A stretch of 9,293 nt of DNA from Gemmatimonadaceae bacterium. GTDB taxonomy: Bacteria; Gemmatimonadota; Gemmatimonadetes; Gemmatimonadales; Gemmatimonadaceae. Position 1 is the first letter of the stretch, and the number at the start of each line of letters is the position of its first letter. This document shows positions 1 to 6,467 of this stretch, in pieces. Made by a program: the position numbers and the translations under genes. The stretch covers positions 1 to 9,293 of the forward strand of contig JANYKY010000433.1 in NCBI GenBank assembly GCA_025357975.1. Reading direction: 5' to 3'. The notes under the pieces were generated by a model. It was not told where the DNA came from, searched no databases, and worked only from the letters and a program-made list of their open reading frames with translations.

Positions 1-248
1 ATCCGATCGTACCCTGCGTACAACCCTAGCACACCAAGCCCGACGCCAGCATCGAGGCCGTATCCGACGCCGGTGCTTGCGCCGCGAATCGCGCCATCGG
101 TCGCGGTTGGATTTGCCGCTTCGGCAAACGTTCCGCTTGGAACTCCAGCCCCGACTCGCACGCCACCGTAAAGCAGCTGAGCGTGCAGTGGCGCCGCTGC
201 CGTTACACCGATGATCCCAACTGACGCCAATTTCGCAATAAACTTCAT
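1..248 (-). CDS. Secreted outer-membrane beta-barrel-like protein, N-terminal part (runs off left edge)
   Basis: The first 82 codons of a minus-strand gene whose 3' end lies outside the window. The start is the ATG at 248-246, preceded by a purine-rich GAGAGG about 6 nt upstream and a second AGGAG directly adjacent. Residues 1-23 form a typical Sec signal peptide: MKF with a Lys, then a hydrophobic/Ala core ending PLHA before QLLYGG, a good signal peptidase I site. The mature part seen here is rich in Gly and alternating small/hydrophobic residues (YGGVRVGAG, then GVGYGLDAGVGLGVLG), which fits the opening strands of a small outer-membrane beta-barrel. The family cannot be named from this fragment. 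It begins only 10 nt after the stop of the 259-732 reading frame and could be co-transcribed with the genes upstream, or have its own promoter inside that remnant. Confidence 0.72.
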   Translation of the reverse strand, partial: MKFIAKLASVGIIGVTAAAPLHAQLLYGGVRVGAGVPSGTFAEAANPTATDGAIRGASTGVGYGLDAGVGLGVLGLYAGYDR

Positions 249-258
249 CTCCTACCTC

Positions 259-732
259 TCAATGAGTCGCGGGGCCGCCTTCCCCGCCCACGCGTGAGAG
301 AGTGAAGCCCGCAAAGTTCAACGAACTCGGCACGCCATCGCCGATTGTAAAAGTGAGCCGATCCGTTCCAAGCCAGCGCTTGTCGTAGTGAGCACGGAAC
401 GTGTCGTACTGCCACTGTTCAAGGTCCCCGACGAAGGCATTCCCGATCGCCATCCGAAGCTTCGCGCCATTCTCAGTGACACGAAGCGTGCCGAGCCGGG
501 GCTTTTCGTAGGCACCCGTATACTTTGACAGCGGAAGCGTCGGTCTTGTTCCCATTATCGGTTTCGCGTCCTCCGCGGCGACCGCGGAATCTCCGGCTGC
601 ACGCCTCCGCGCATAGAGCGATCGAAGATCAGAGCTCCAGTCGCGCGCGCGATTTCCGAGGTGGAGATCGATCGCCTTGTACATCAATGCGTGCCTGATC
701 TCGGCGTGATCAACGTTGGCGAGGACATACAC
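259..732 (-). CDS. C-terminal remnant of a beta-lactamase-family serine hydrolase (DUF3471/Pab87-type domain)
   Basis: A 157-residue frame read from GTG at 732. It matches the pattern of the tail of class C beta-lactamase-like serine hydrolases. Residues 1-35 (VYVLANVDHAE, then LHLG and DWSSDL) resemble the end of the catalytic domain, usually written 'vvvLtN....lG...DW'. Residues 65-148 (LPLSKYTGAYEKP, TLRVTENGAKLRM, GDLEQWQYDTFRA, TFTIGDG) resemble the DUF3471/Pab87 octamerisation domain. The catalytic SxxK and YxN segments, which normally lie in about 350 residues ahead of this, are absent. The frame stays open upstream from 733 to 813, up to the amidohydrolase stop, but that stretch shows no hydrolase-like sequence in any minus frame. 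The GTG start has no good ribosome binding site. I read this as a 5'-deleted gene, probably a pseudogene; a stand-alone accessory domain protein is the alternative. Confidence 0.55.
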   Translation of the reverse strand: MYVLANVDHAEIRHALMYKAIDLHLGNRARDWSSDLRSLYARRRAAGDSAVAAEDAKPIMGTRPTLPLSKYTGAYEKPRLGTLRVTENGAKLRMAIGNAFVGDLEQWQYDTFRAHYDKRWLGTDRLTFTIGDGVPSSLNFAGFTLSRVGGEGGPATH

Positions 733-795
733 AGCTCTGCATATGTCGCGGGCGAAAAATTGCGACGCCGAGCAACGTTGTTCGCCAAGTGTAAT

Positions 796-811
796 TCGTT
801 CTCCCGAACGA
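796..811 (-). terminator. Small GNRA-type hairpin just after the amidohydrolase stop
   Basis: A perfect 6-bp stem (TCGTTC/GAACGA) closes a GGGA tetraloop on the minus strand, beginning 2 nt after the amidohydrolase stop codon. There is no T-run after it, so it is a weak terminator at best. It may protect the 3' end or be chance. Confidence 0.3.
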
Positions 812-813
812 GC

Positions 814-2544
814 TCACTGTTTTGCTCGGGGCGTCTTCCATCCTTTCCACCCCGGACCTCGAACCACCCGGCCTGGCTTCGCACCCGTGTGCTGTCCATC
901 ACGCAACACCTGCGATCCGTTGACGAACACATCCACCATTCCAGTGGAGTACTGGTGTGGGTTGTCATACGTGGCGAGATCGTTGATACGCGCGGGATCG
1001 AAGATCACGACATCGGCGAAGTATCCTCCCGCCAGCTCCCCGCGCGCCCGCAGCTTGAGGTTGTGCGCTGGCTGCGAAGTGAGCCGGCGGATTGCTTCTT
1101 CCATCGGGATTATTTTTTCATCGCGGACGTAATGTCCGAGCAGGCGTGCGACGTTTCCGTATGTGCGTGGATGAACGCTCGACTTGAGAAACACACCTTC
1201 GGATGCGGGAGCTCCAGCATCCGAACCGAAGCTCACCCATGGAATCGCGATCTCACGACGCACATTGTCTTCCGACATCAGGAAATAGACCGTCTCGACT
1301 CGGCTTCCATCCTGGACGACAAGGTCCATCGCCGTCTCTTCCGGAGATTTGCCGCGAATGCGCGCCACTTCAGCAAGACTTTTCCCGGTGAACTTCTTGA
1401 GCGAGTCCGCCTTGAATCCGGTTAGCAGGATCTGCTCCGGTGATTCGACAGCGGCGAAGAAATTTTCCCACTTGTCAGTCGGGGTGCGCATTTCATTCGC
1501 GACCCGAGCGCGAATTGCGGGATCCTGAAGGCGCTTAGCCCACTCCTTGTAGCCGCCTTCCTGGACCCACGGCGGCATAGAAGCGTCGAGACCTGTCGCG
1601 CCGGCAGTGTACGTGTACATGTTCGCGCGAATGTTCATTCCTGCCGCGCGAGCGGAGTCGACTTTCGCAATTGCAGCGGGGAGCTTGCTCCAGTTGTTCT
1701 TACCGGCCGCCTTCAAATGATAGATCTCGCCTGCGACCCCGCCTTGCTTTGAGATTCTGATTAGTTCGTCGATTGACTCGAGCAGCCGCGCGCCTTCACT
1801 CCGCATGTGCGAGATGTATGTGCCGCCGTACGGTGACGCCGCCTTCGCGAGAGCGATGAGCTCATCGGTCTTCGCATAAAATGCAGGCGCATAGATGAGC
1901 GCTGATCCGACACCGAGCGCGCCTTCTTCCATCGCCTGTCGCACGAGCGCCTGCATGTGTGCGAGTTCTTCTGGAGTCGGAGGTCTGTCGGCATAACCGA
2001 TCTCGTGAACGCGCAAGGTCGTCGCGCCGACGAATGAAGCGACATTGGGTGAGATGCCACGGCTGACCAGGTAATCCATGTACTCGCCGAGGGTTGTCCA
2101 GGGCATCTCGTACTTGATGTCGCCCTGTTGTTCGATCGCTTCCGTTCGCATCGCATCGGTGAGGGGGCCCATCGACTCGCCCTCGCCCATCACTTCCAGC
2201 GTCACTCCCTGCATGATGTCGCTCATCGCGCGACCGTCCTCGATCAGCGATTCGTTCGCCCAGCTAAGCATGTTGATGAATCCGGGAGCAACAGCGAGAC
2301 CGCGTGCATTGATTTCTTCTCTGCCCCGCTCGTCCGCAAGATTTCCGACGACCGTGACCCTGTCGCCATCTATCGCGACGTCTGTAACACGACCTTTCTC
2401 GCCTGTGCCATCGTAGACGGTGCCACCGCGAATGATCACGTCGTGCACGCGTGTCTTGAGTGGGTTGGGCGGCGGGTTGAGCGGCACGCACGCGCCCACA
2501 AAGGCCAACAAGGCCAGACTTCCGATTACTGAGGCTCGCGGCAT
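814..2544 (-). CDS. Lipoprotein amidohydrolase, D-aminoacylase-like (N-acyl-D-amino-acid deacylase family)
   Basis: 576 residues from ATG at 2544. This start is preferred over the longer open frame (to 2709) because it has GGTGGAG about 8 nt upstream and is followed directly by a lipoprotein signal peptide: hydrophobic residues 5-18 and a VGAC lipobox, Cys19. Position +2 is Val, so outer-membrane sorting is likely. The body follows the amidohydrolase plan: an N-terminal beta-sandwich (VIIRGGTVYDGTG, 37-48), the barrel entry APGFI (86-90), QGVT (112-115), SHMRSEG (245-251), IYHLKAAG (274-281), FGSDAG (439-444) and a C-terminal DVVIFDPARI strand. D-aminoacylases deacylate N-acyl-D-amino acids. 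Oddly, the HxH after APGFI is replaced by MLSWANES and the GNCG cysteine region by GEGES; Cys19 is the only cysteine. His246, His276 and Asp442 remain. The gene follows ridA by 5 nt, so it is probably translationally linked. The family is sure; the substrate is not. Confidence 0.88.
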   Translation of the reverse strand: MPRASVIGSLALLAFVGACVPLNPPPNPLKTRVHDVIIRGGTVYDGTGEKGRVTDVAIDGDRVTVVGNLADERGREEINARGLAVAPGFINMLSWANESLIEDGRAMSDIMQGVTLEVMGEGESMGPLTDAMRTEAIEQQGDIKYEMPWTTLGEYMDYLVSRGISPNVASFVGATTLRVHEIGYADRPPTPEELAHMQALVRQAMEEGALGVGSALIYAPAFYAKTDELIALAKAASPYGGTYISHMRSEGARLLESIDELIRISKQGGVAGEIYHLKAAGKNNWSKLPAAIAKVDSARAAGMNIRANMYTYTAGATGLDASMPPWVQEGGYKEWAKRLQDPAIRARVANEMRTPTDKWENFFAAVESPEQILLTGFKADSLKKFTGKSLAEVARIRGKSPEETAMDLVVQDGSRVETVYFLMSEDNVRREIAIPWVSFGSDAGAPASEGVFLKSSVHPRTYGNVARLLGHYVRDEKIIPMEEAIRRLTSQPAHNLKLRARGELAGGYFADVVIFDPARINDLATYDNPHQYSTGMVDVFVNGSQVLRDGQHTGAKPGRVVRGPGWKGWKTPRAKQ

Positions 2545-2549
2545 AGTAT

Positions 2550-2933
2550 TCACTCCACCGTCGCCATGCATTCGATCTCCACTCGGCCACCCATCGCCAA
2601 CGCAGATGCGCCGAATGCACTGCGAGCCGGCAGGTGATTCGGAAAGCTCTCCAGATACACTGGATTCATCTTTCCCCACTCGTTGATGTCGGCCATCATC
2701 ACAAGGCACTTCACCACTCTGTCCATCGACGACCCATGCCGCTCCAGTATCGTCCGGATGTTCAGCATGGCCTGTCGCGTTTCCGCTTCAACGCCTCCCG
2801 GTACGAGCTTGAGTGAATCGTCGGTGCCCATTTGTCCTGACACATACAGCACGTTGCCCACGCGCACCGCGGCGGAAAACGGCAGTCCGTTCTTCGTCGG
2901 AAATGGATGGTACTCGACGTCGGCGTTGCTCAT
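2550..2933 (-). CDS. RidA/YjgF/UK114-family enamine/imine deaminase
   Basis: 127 residues, the normal length for this family of small trimeric cytosolic proteins. RidA proteins hydrolyse reactive 2-aminoacrylate and 2-aminocrotonate, released by PLP-dependent dehydratases, to 2-keto acids and ammonia. Family marks visible are GLPFSAAVRVGNVLYVSGQ (16-34), the helix with ETRQAMLNIRTIL (51-63), PARSAFGASALAMGG (102-116) and VEIECMA (118-124). Arg104 and Glu119 sit where E. coli RidA has catalytic Arg105 and Glu120, so true deaminase activity is plausible. The ATG shares one base with the TGA stop of the dehydratase (TGATG), and an AGAGGAG lies about 10 nt upstream inside that gene, indicating translational coupling. 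This is the expected partner for the enzyme upstream. The sequence does not decide between RidA proper and a Rid2/3-type paralogue. Confidence 0.93.
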   Translation of the reverse strand: MSNADVEYHPFPTKNGLPFSAAVRVGNVLYVSGQMGTDDSLKLVPGGVEAETRQAMLNIRTILERHGSSMDRVVKCLVMMADINEWGKMNPVYLESFPNHLPARSAFGASALAMGGRVEIECMATVE

Positions 2934-3913
2934 CAGGGTGTTTCTCCTCTGAGAATATTTGAAAGAACGGCGGAATCGATGTTTCCGCCGCTCACGATAC
3001 AGACAATCTTCTTTGCGTCGAGGCTGCCGGACTGTGCAGCCGCGAAAGCCGCGGCACCGGCGCCTTCAGTGATGATGCGACATCGCTCCGCTAACGTTCT
3101 AACCGCCGCGGCGATCTCGTTTACGCTGACGACTATAGTGCCCGAAACCAGCGACCGAACAAACGGCCACATCTCGGCGAAAATCGCGGCACTGCCCATT
3201 CCGTCGATGAAGGTCGGAGTTCGCGTTACACTCGTCGGCTCCCCGGACTTGAACGATGCGGCAAGCGGAGCCGCTGTCTCAGCCTCCACCGCATAAACCC
3301 TGGTGTCAGGACTCATTTCGTGCGCGCCCGACGCTATTCCGCATGCGAGTCCGCCACCACCGTACGGGACGATGATCGCATCCACGTCGCTCACGTCTTC
3401 AAATATCTCGGCCGCGATTGTCGCGTTGCCGGCCATGACCGCCGGATCGGCAAAAGGATGTACGAAGAAACCTTCCATCGAAGGATGACCGCGATCGACG
3501 AGTGTTTTCCACCATTCATCGAACGAAACCTTCATCACGCGTCCGCCAAGTCGCTCAATGGCGTCAGTTTTTGCTTTCGGCGCCGCATCGGGAACAACCA
3601 CGCTGCACGGAATTCCGAGCTCGCGCGCGCACCAGGCAACGCCCTGAGCCATATTGCCGGCGCTCGCCGTATACACGCCGTGCGAAAGAGCCTCGCCGCC
3701 AGCGACCGCCATTGCGTTGGCCGCCCCGCGCAACTTGAACGACCCGATCGGCTGAAGGTTCTCCAGCTTGAGATAGATCTCCGGCCCGGTGGTCGAAGGA
3801 AACCGAATCAACGGAGTACGCACCGCAATCCCCGCCAGACGGGCGCGGGCAGCCGCCATATCATCGGACGAAAATGGAGTTACATCGAACTGGGCGATAT
3901 TGGGGACCAGCAT
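2933..3913 (-). CDS. PLP-dependent threonine/serine dehydratase-like enzyme (fold type II)
   Basis: 326 residues from ATG at 3913, chosen because GAGGA lies 5 nt upstream and the family N-terminus begins here. The same frame stays open to 5305, but that part is antisense to the kinase gene. Motifs in order: SFKLRGA with the PLP lysine Lys60; SAGNMAQG (84-91), the substrate/phosphate Asn loop; the phosphate-binding GGGGLACG (185-192); TEGAGAAA (282-289); and SGGNID (308-313), whose Ser pairs with the pyridine nitrogen. There is no C-terminal ACT domain, so it resembles catabolic threonine/serine dehydratases and serine racemase-like enzymes rather than biosynthetic IlvA. The usual SAGNHAQG His is Met88 here, so the preferred substrate may differ. 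The expected chemistry is removal of water and ammonia from a beta-hydroxy amino acid, giving an enamine that the coupled RidA would clear. First gene of the minus-strand operon. Confidence 0.9.
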   Translation of the reverse strand: MLVPNIAQFDVTPFSSDDMAAARARLAGIAVRTPLIRFPSTTGPEIYLKLENLQPIGSFKLRGAANAMAVAGGEALSHGVYTASAGNMAQGVAWCARELGIPCSVVVPDAAPKAKTDAIERLGGRVMKVSFDEWWKTLVDRGHPSMEGFFVHPFADPAVMAGNATIAAEIFEDVSDVDAIIVPYGGGGLACGIASGAHEMSPDTRVYAVEAETAAPLAASFKSGEPTSVTRTPTFIDGMGSAAIFAEMWPFVRSLVSGTIVVSVNEIAAAVRTLAERCRIITEGAGAAAFAAAQSGSLDAKKIVCIVSGGNIDSAVLSNILRGETP

Positions 3914-3976
3914 TGATTCCTCGTTGTGACCCGCAAATATGCGGAACGAACAGGGCTGCTGATATAGATTTGGCGC
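3914..3976. promoter_or_regulatory. Divergent 63-bp intergenic region between the dehydratase operon and the kinase gene
   Basis: The only space available for the promoters of both divergent units. On the plus strand, TAGATT at 3965-3970 lies 6 nt before the kinase ATG and could be a -10 box of a leaderless transcript, since no Shine-Dalgarno sequence precedes that ATG; I see no good -35 to match. On the minus strand CATATT near 3936-3941 is a weak -10 candidate. A short palindrome CGCAAATATGCG (3932-3943) sits in the middle and might be an operator. All of this is by eye. Confidence 0.35.
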
Positions 3977-6193
3977 ATGCCTGATATCAACGGCGCCGTT
4001 CCCGCGATTATTGCGGGTAATTATCGAATGGAAGGTGAGATCGGCCGCGGCGGAATGGCTGTCGTGTACCGCGCTTACGACACGCGGCACGATCGCACCG
4101 TTGCCGTAAAGACCCTCAACCCCAACGTCGCCGCATCTCTCGGCAAGGACAGATTCCTTTTCGAGATCCGCACCGCAGCCCGTCTCAACCATCCGCACAT
4201 CGTCGCGCTGTACGACTCGGGCGAGTACGAAGGCCTTCTCTATTATGTAATGCCTTTCGTCGAGGGGCCGACGCTCCGTGACCATCTCCGCAAGAGCGGC
4301 CGTCTTCCCGTAGATGAGGGACTGCGGCTCGCAACCCAGGTGGCCGGCGCACTCGACTATGCCCATCGTCTGAACATCGTTCACCGCGACATCAAGCCCG
4401 AGAACGTGATGCTCCACGAGGGCGAAGCTCTCGTCACGGATTTTGGAATCGCGAAAGCCCTCAGCTCTGCCCGCGGTTCCACGCTCACGCAAACCGGCGC
4501 TTCGATCGGCACACCTGCGTATATGAGTCCGGAGCAGGCCGCTGGGCAGACAGACCTCGACGGGCGCAGCGACCAGTACAGTCTCGCGTGCGTCCTTTAT
4601 GAGCTGTTGACCGGTGAGCCGCCATTTGTGGGCGACTCGGCGCAAGCCTTGATCGCCAAGCGCTTCACACACAAGCCACCGTCGCTGCGCAACACGGTTC
4701 CGTCGATCACCGAGGTGGTAGCATTGGCCGTGAGTCGCGCCCTTTCCCTGGAGGCGACCGATAGGTTCGCTACTGTTGGTGAATTCGCCAGCGCGCTCGA
4801 GCCGAGGCAGCGAGGACCGCAATTCGATGACACGAAGCCATCCATCGCGGTGCTGCCGTTCTCGAACATGAGCGCGGACGCGGAGAATGAATTCTTTTCC
4901 GATGGCGTGACGGAAGAGATCATCAACGCACTCAGCCGAATTCAGGCTCTTGAAGTTGTATCGCGCAGATCGGCTTTTGTGTACAAGGGCAAAGATCTCG
5001 ACATGCGCGCAATCGGCAATGAGCTCGGAGTGCGCAACCTGCTCGCAGGAAGCGTTAGACGCTCGGGTAATCGTCTCAGAGTTTCCGCAGAACTGATCGA
5101 TGTTGAGACAGGATACCATCTCTGGTCCGAGAGGTTCGACCGGGAGATGAGCGACATCTTTGCGATTCAGGATGAGATCGCATCGAACATTGTGACGGCA
5201 CTGCAGCTTGTGCTTACGGATCGCGAGCAAGTGGTCGTGAAGTCGGCGCGCACCGGAAGCGTGCGGGCCTACGAGTACTATCTGCGAGGAAAACAGCTTC
5301 GCCATACTTTTCGGCCAGATGCGCTCGAGGCCGGTGAGGACTGCTTCCGTCGCGCGATTGCGCTTGACCCCAACTATGCTCTGGCCTTCACGAGCCTCGC
5401 CGAATGTTCAGCGACGCGCGATCTCTATTTCACAACTGACGCCGAGGCGGTCGAGCAGGCTGATGCCGCCAGCCGCAAAGCTGTAGAGCTCGATCCCAAC
5501 CTCGCCGAGGCGCATTCAGCTCGCGGCCTTGCGTTGATGAGTCTCGAGCGTTGGGATGAAGCAGCAGCTGAGCTGCTCATAGCTATGGACCTCGATCCGA
5601 GCCTGTTCGAAGCGCCGTACACATACGCGCGGCTTCTCAACTTGCTGGGCAAACCTGAAACGGCCGCAAAATATTTTGAGATCGCGGCTGATCTCGATCA
5701 CGACGACTATCAGGCGGTGACCCTTGCGTCGGGAATCTATAATGGCCTGCAACGTCCCGAAGATGCGGAGCGCACGGGACGCCGCGCTATCGAAGCAATC
5801 GAGCGAGCGCTTGTCTGCGAGCCGAACGATGTTCGTGCGCTTTATCTCGGCGCTGGCATCCTCGACCGGCTCGGACGCGACAACGAGGCAAATCAGTGGG
5901 CAGACCAGGCACAGGAAATCGCGCCCGACGACACACCGACTCTATACAACCTCGCTTGTTTTCATGCGGTTGCCGGTCGCGGAGACAAGGCGCTCGATCT
6001 GCTGGAAAGGGCGGCGGATCGCGGTTGGAACCGATCGGAATGGGCGAGCCATGATTCAGATCTCGATTCGATCCGCGCGAATCCAAGATTCGTGAAGCTT
6101 CTCGAAAAGCTACGGGCGAGTGTCGTTGCCGCGCACACGACTGCGCGCCGGTCTGACGAGCATCCGTCGCAGCAGACCGTAGTGGCGAAGTGA
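3977..6193 (+). CDS. Ser/Thr protein kinase with TolB-like domain and C-terminal TPR repeats
   Basis: 738 residues in three parts. Residues 17-275 are a complete Hanks-type kinase: IGRGGMAVVY glycine loop (22-31), VAVK with Lys45, Glu63, HRDIKPEN (136-143), DFG (155-157), GTPAYMSPEQ (178-187) and SDQYSLACVLYEL (198-210). All catalytic residues are present, so it should be active. Residues 286-415 form a TolB-N/CadC-adenylyl-cyclase-associated domain (SIAVLPFSNMS, FFSDGVTEEIINALSRI, VRNLLAGSVRRSGNRLRVSA, GYHLWSERFDRE). Residues 430-710 are TPR-like helices (IALDPNYALAFTSLAE, VELDPNLAEAHSARGLAL and later copies) ending in the common NPRFVKLLEKL tail. No signal peptide or membrane segment is evident, so it is probably a soluble signalling/scaffold kinase. 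A stop precedes the ATG in frame at 3966-3968; no ribosome binding site is seen. The target is unknown, and neighbours give no clear hint. Confidence 0.93.
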   Translation: MPDINGAVPAIIAGNYRMEGEIGRGGMAVVYRAYDTRHDRTVAVKTLNPNVAASLGKDRFLFEIRTAARLNHPHIVALYDSGEYEGLLYYVMPFVEGPTLRDHLRKSGRLPVDEGLRLATQVAGALDYAHRLNIVHRDIKPENVMLHEGEALVTDFGIAKALSSARGSTLTQTGASIGTPAYMSPEQAAGQTDLDGRSDQYSLACVLYELLTGEPPFVGDSAQALIAKRFTHKPPSLRNTVPSITEVVALAVSRALSLEATDRFATVGEFASALEPRQRGPQFDDTKPSIAVLPFSNMSADAENEFFSDGVTEEIINALSRIQALEVVSRRSAFVYKGKDLDMRAIGNELGVRNLLAGSVRRSGNRLRVSAELIDVETGYHLWSERFDREMSDIFAIQDEIASNIVTALQLVLTDREQVVVKSARTGSVRAYEYYLRGKQLRHTFRPDALEAGEDCFRRAIALDPNYALAFTSLAECSATRDLYFTTDAEAVEQADAASRKAVELDPNLAEAHSARGLALMSLERWDEAAAELLIAMDLDPSLFEAPYTYARLLNLLGKPETAAKYFEIAADLDHDDYQAVTLASGIYNGLQRPEDAERTGRRAIEAIERALVCEPNDVRALYLGAGILDRLGRDNEANQWADQAQEIAPDDTPTLYNLACFHAVAGRGDKALDLLERAADRGWNRSEWASHDSDLDSIRANPRFVKLLEKLRASVVAAHTTARRSDEHPSQQTVVAK

Positions 6194-6194
6194 G

Positions 6195-6224
6195 GCGAGG
6201 CCGCTGAAATCAGCGACCTCTCGC
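6195..6224 (+). terminator. Hairpin directly after the kinase stop
   Basis: GCGAGG-C-CGCTG, loop AAAT, CAGCG-A-CCTC-T-CGC: a GC-rich stem of about 10-12 pairs with one mismatch and one bulge, starting 2 nt after the TGA. A smaller CAGGC/GCCTG stem follows at 6224-6239. No T-run follows, so it may be a weak or Rho-assisted terminator or a 3'-end stabiliser. Its core resembles the terminator at 8005-8029. Confidence 0.45.
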
Positions 6225-6240
6225 AGGCTGGCATGCCTGA

Positions 6241-6467
6241 ACGCAAAATCAGAGTCAAAATCAAAGTTCAAAGTCAAAGGCCTTACGCGGATCAGAAAAA
6301 AAAAGACTCAAAACGATCAGAGACATTTTCGTTCGCCCAAGCCGCAGCGCAGAGCAAGGTCATCGAGTCCGACCTTATTTCAGTTTTTTTGTTTGAATTT
6401 CTGATTCGTGGTCCTTTTCGTTTTCTGATCGGTGTCCAAGTCGGTTGATTTTGATGCCAGGGTGCGA
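6241..6467. repeat. A/T-rich spacer with an imperfect inverted repeat built from TCAAA and GATCAGA words
   Basis: This gene-free spacer between convergent genes is clearly richer in A/T than the rest. The left half is A-rich, with TCAAAATCAAA (6255-6265), CGGATCAGAAAA (6288-6299) and ACGATCAGA (6313-6321). The right half carries the reverse complements in mirrored order: TCTGATTCGT (6400-6409), TTTTCTGATCGG (6421-6432) and TTGATTTTGA (6445-6454). The roughly 75 bp in the middle is ordinary GC-richer sequence. The nine-A run at 6296-6304 could give the minus strand a T-tract for ending transporter transcripts, but the stem before it is weak (AACGA/TCGTT). Open frames here (for example 6233-6448 plus) look like chance: low-complexity, Lys-rich and without a ribosome binding site. 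Confidence 0.6.

Noticed and set aside
661..1425. 254-codon plus-strand frame
   Set aside because: It is antisense to the amidohydrolase and hydrolase remnant, has no recognisable motif and a composition typical of a shadow frame.
2545..2709. N-terminal extension of the amidohydrolase frame
   Set aside because: It overlaps ridA in another frame. The internal ATG at 2544 has a ribosome binding site and is followed at once by a lipoprotein signal peptide.
3914..5305. Long minus-strand frame extending the dehydratase by 464 codons
   Set aside because: It is antisense to the well-supported kinase gene, has no protein-like motifs, and the dehydratase family N-terminus with a good ribosome binding site begins at 3913.
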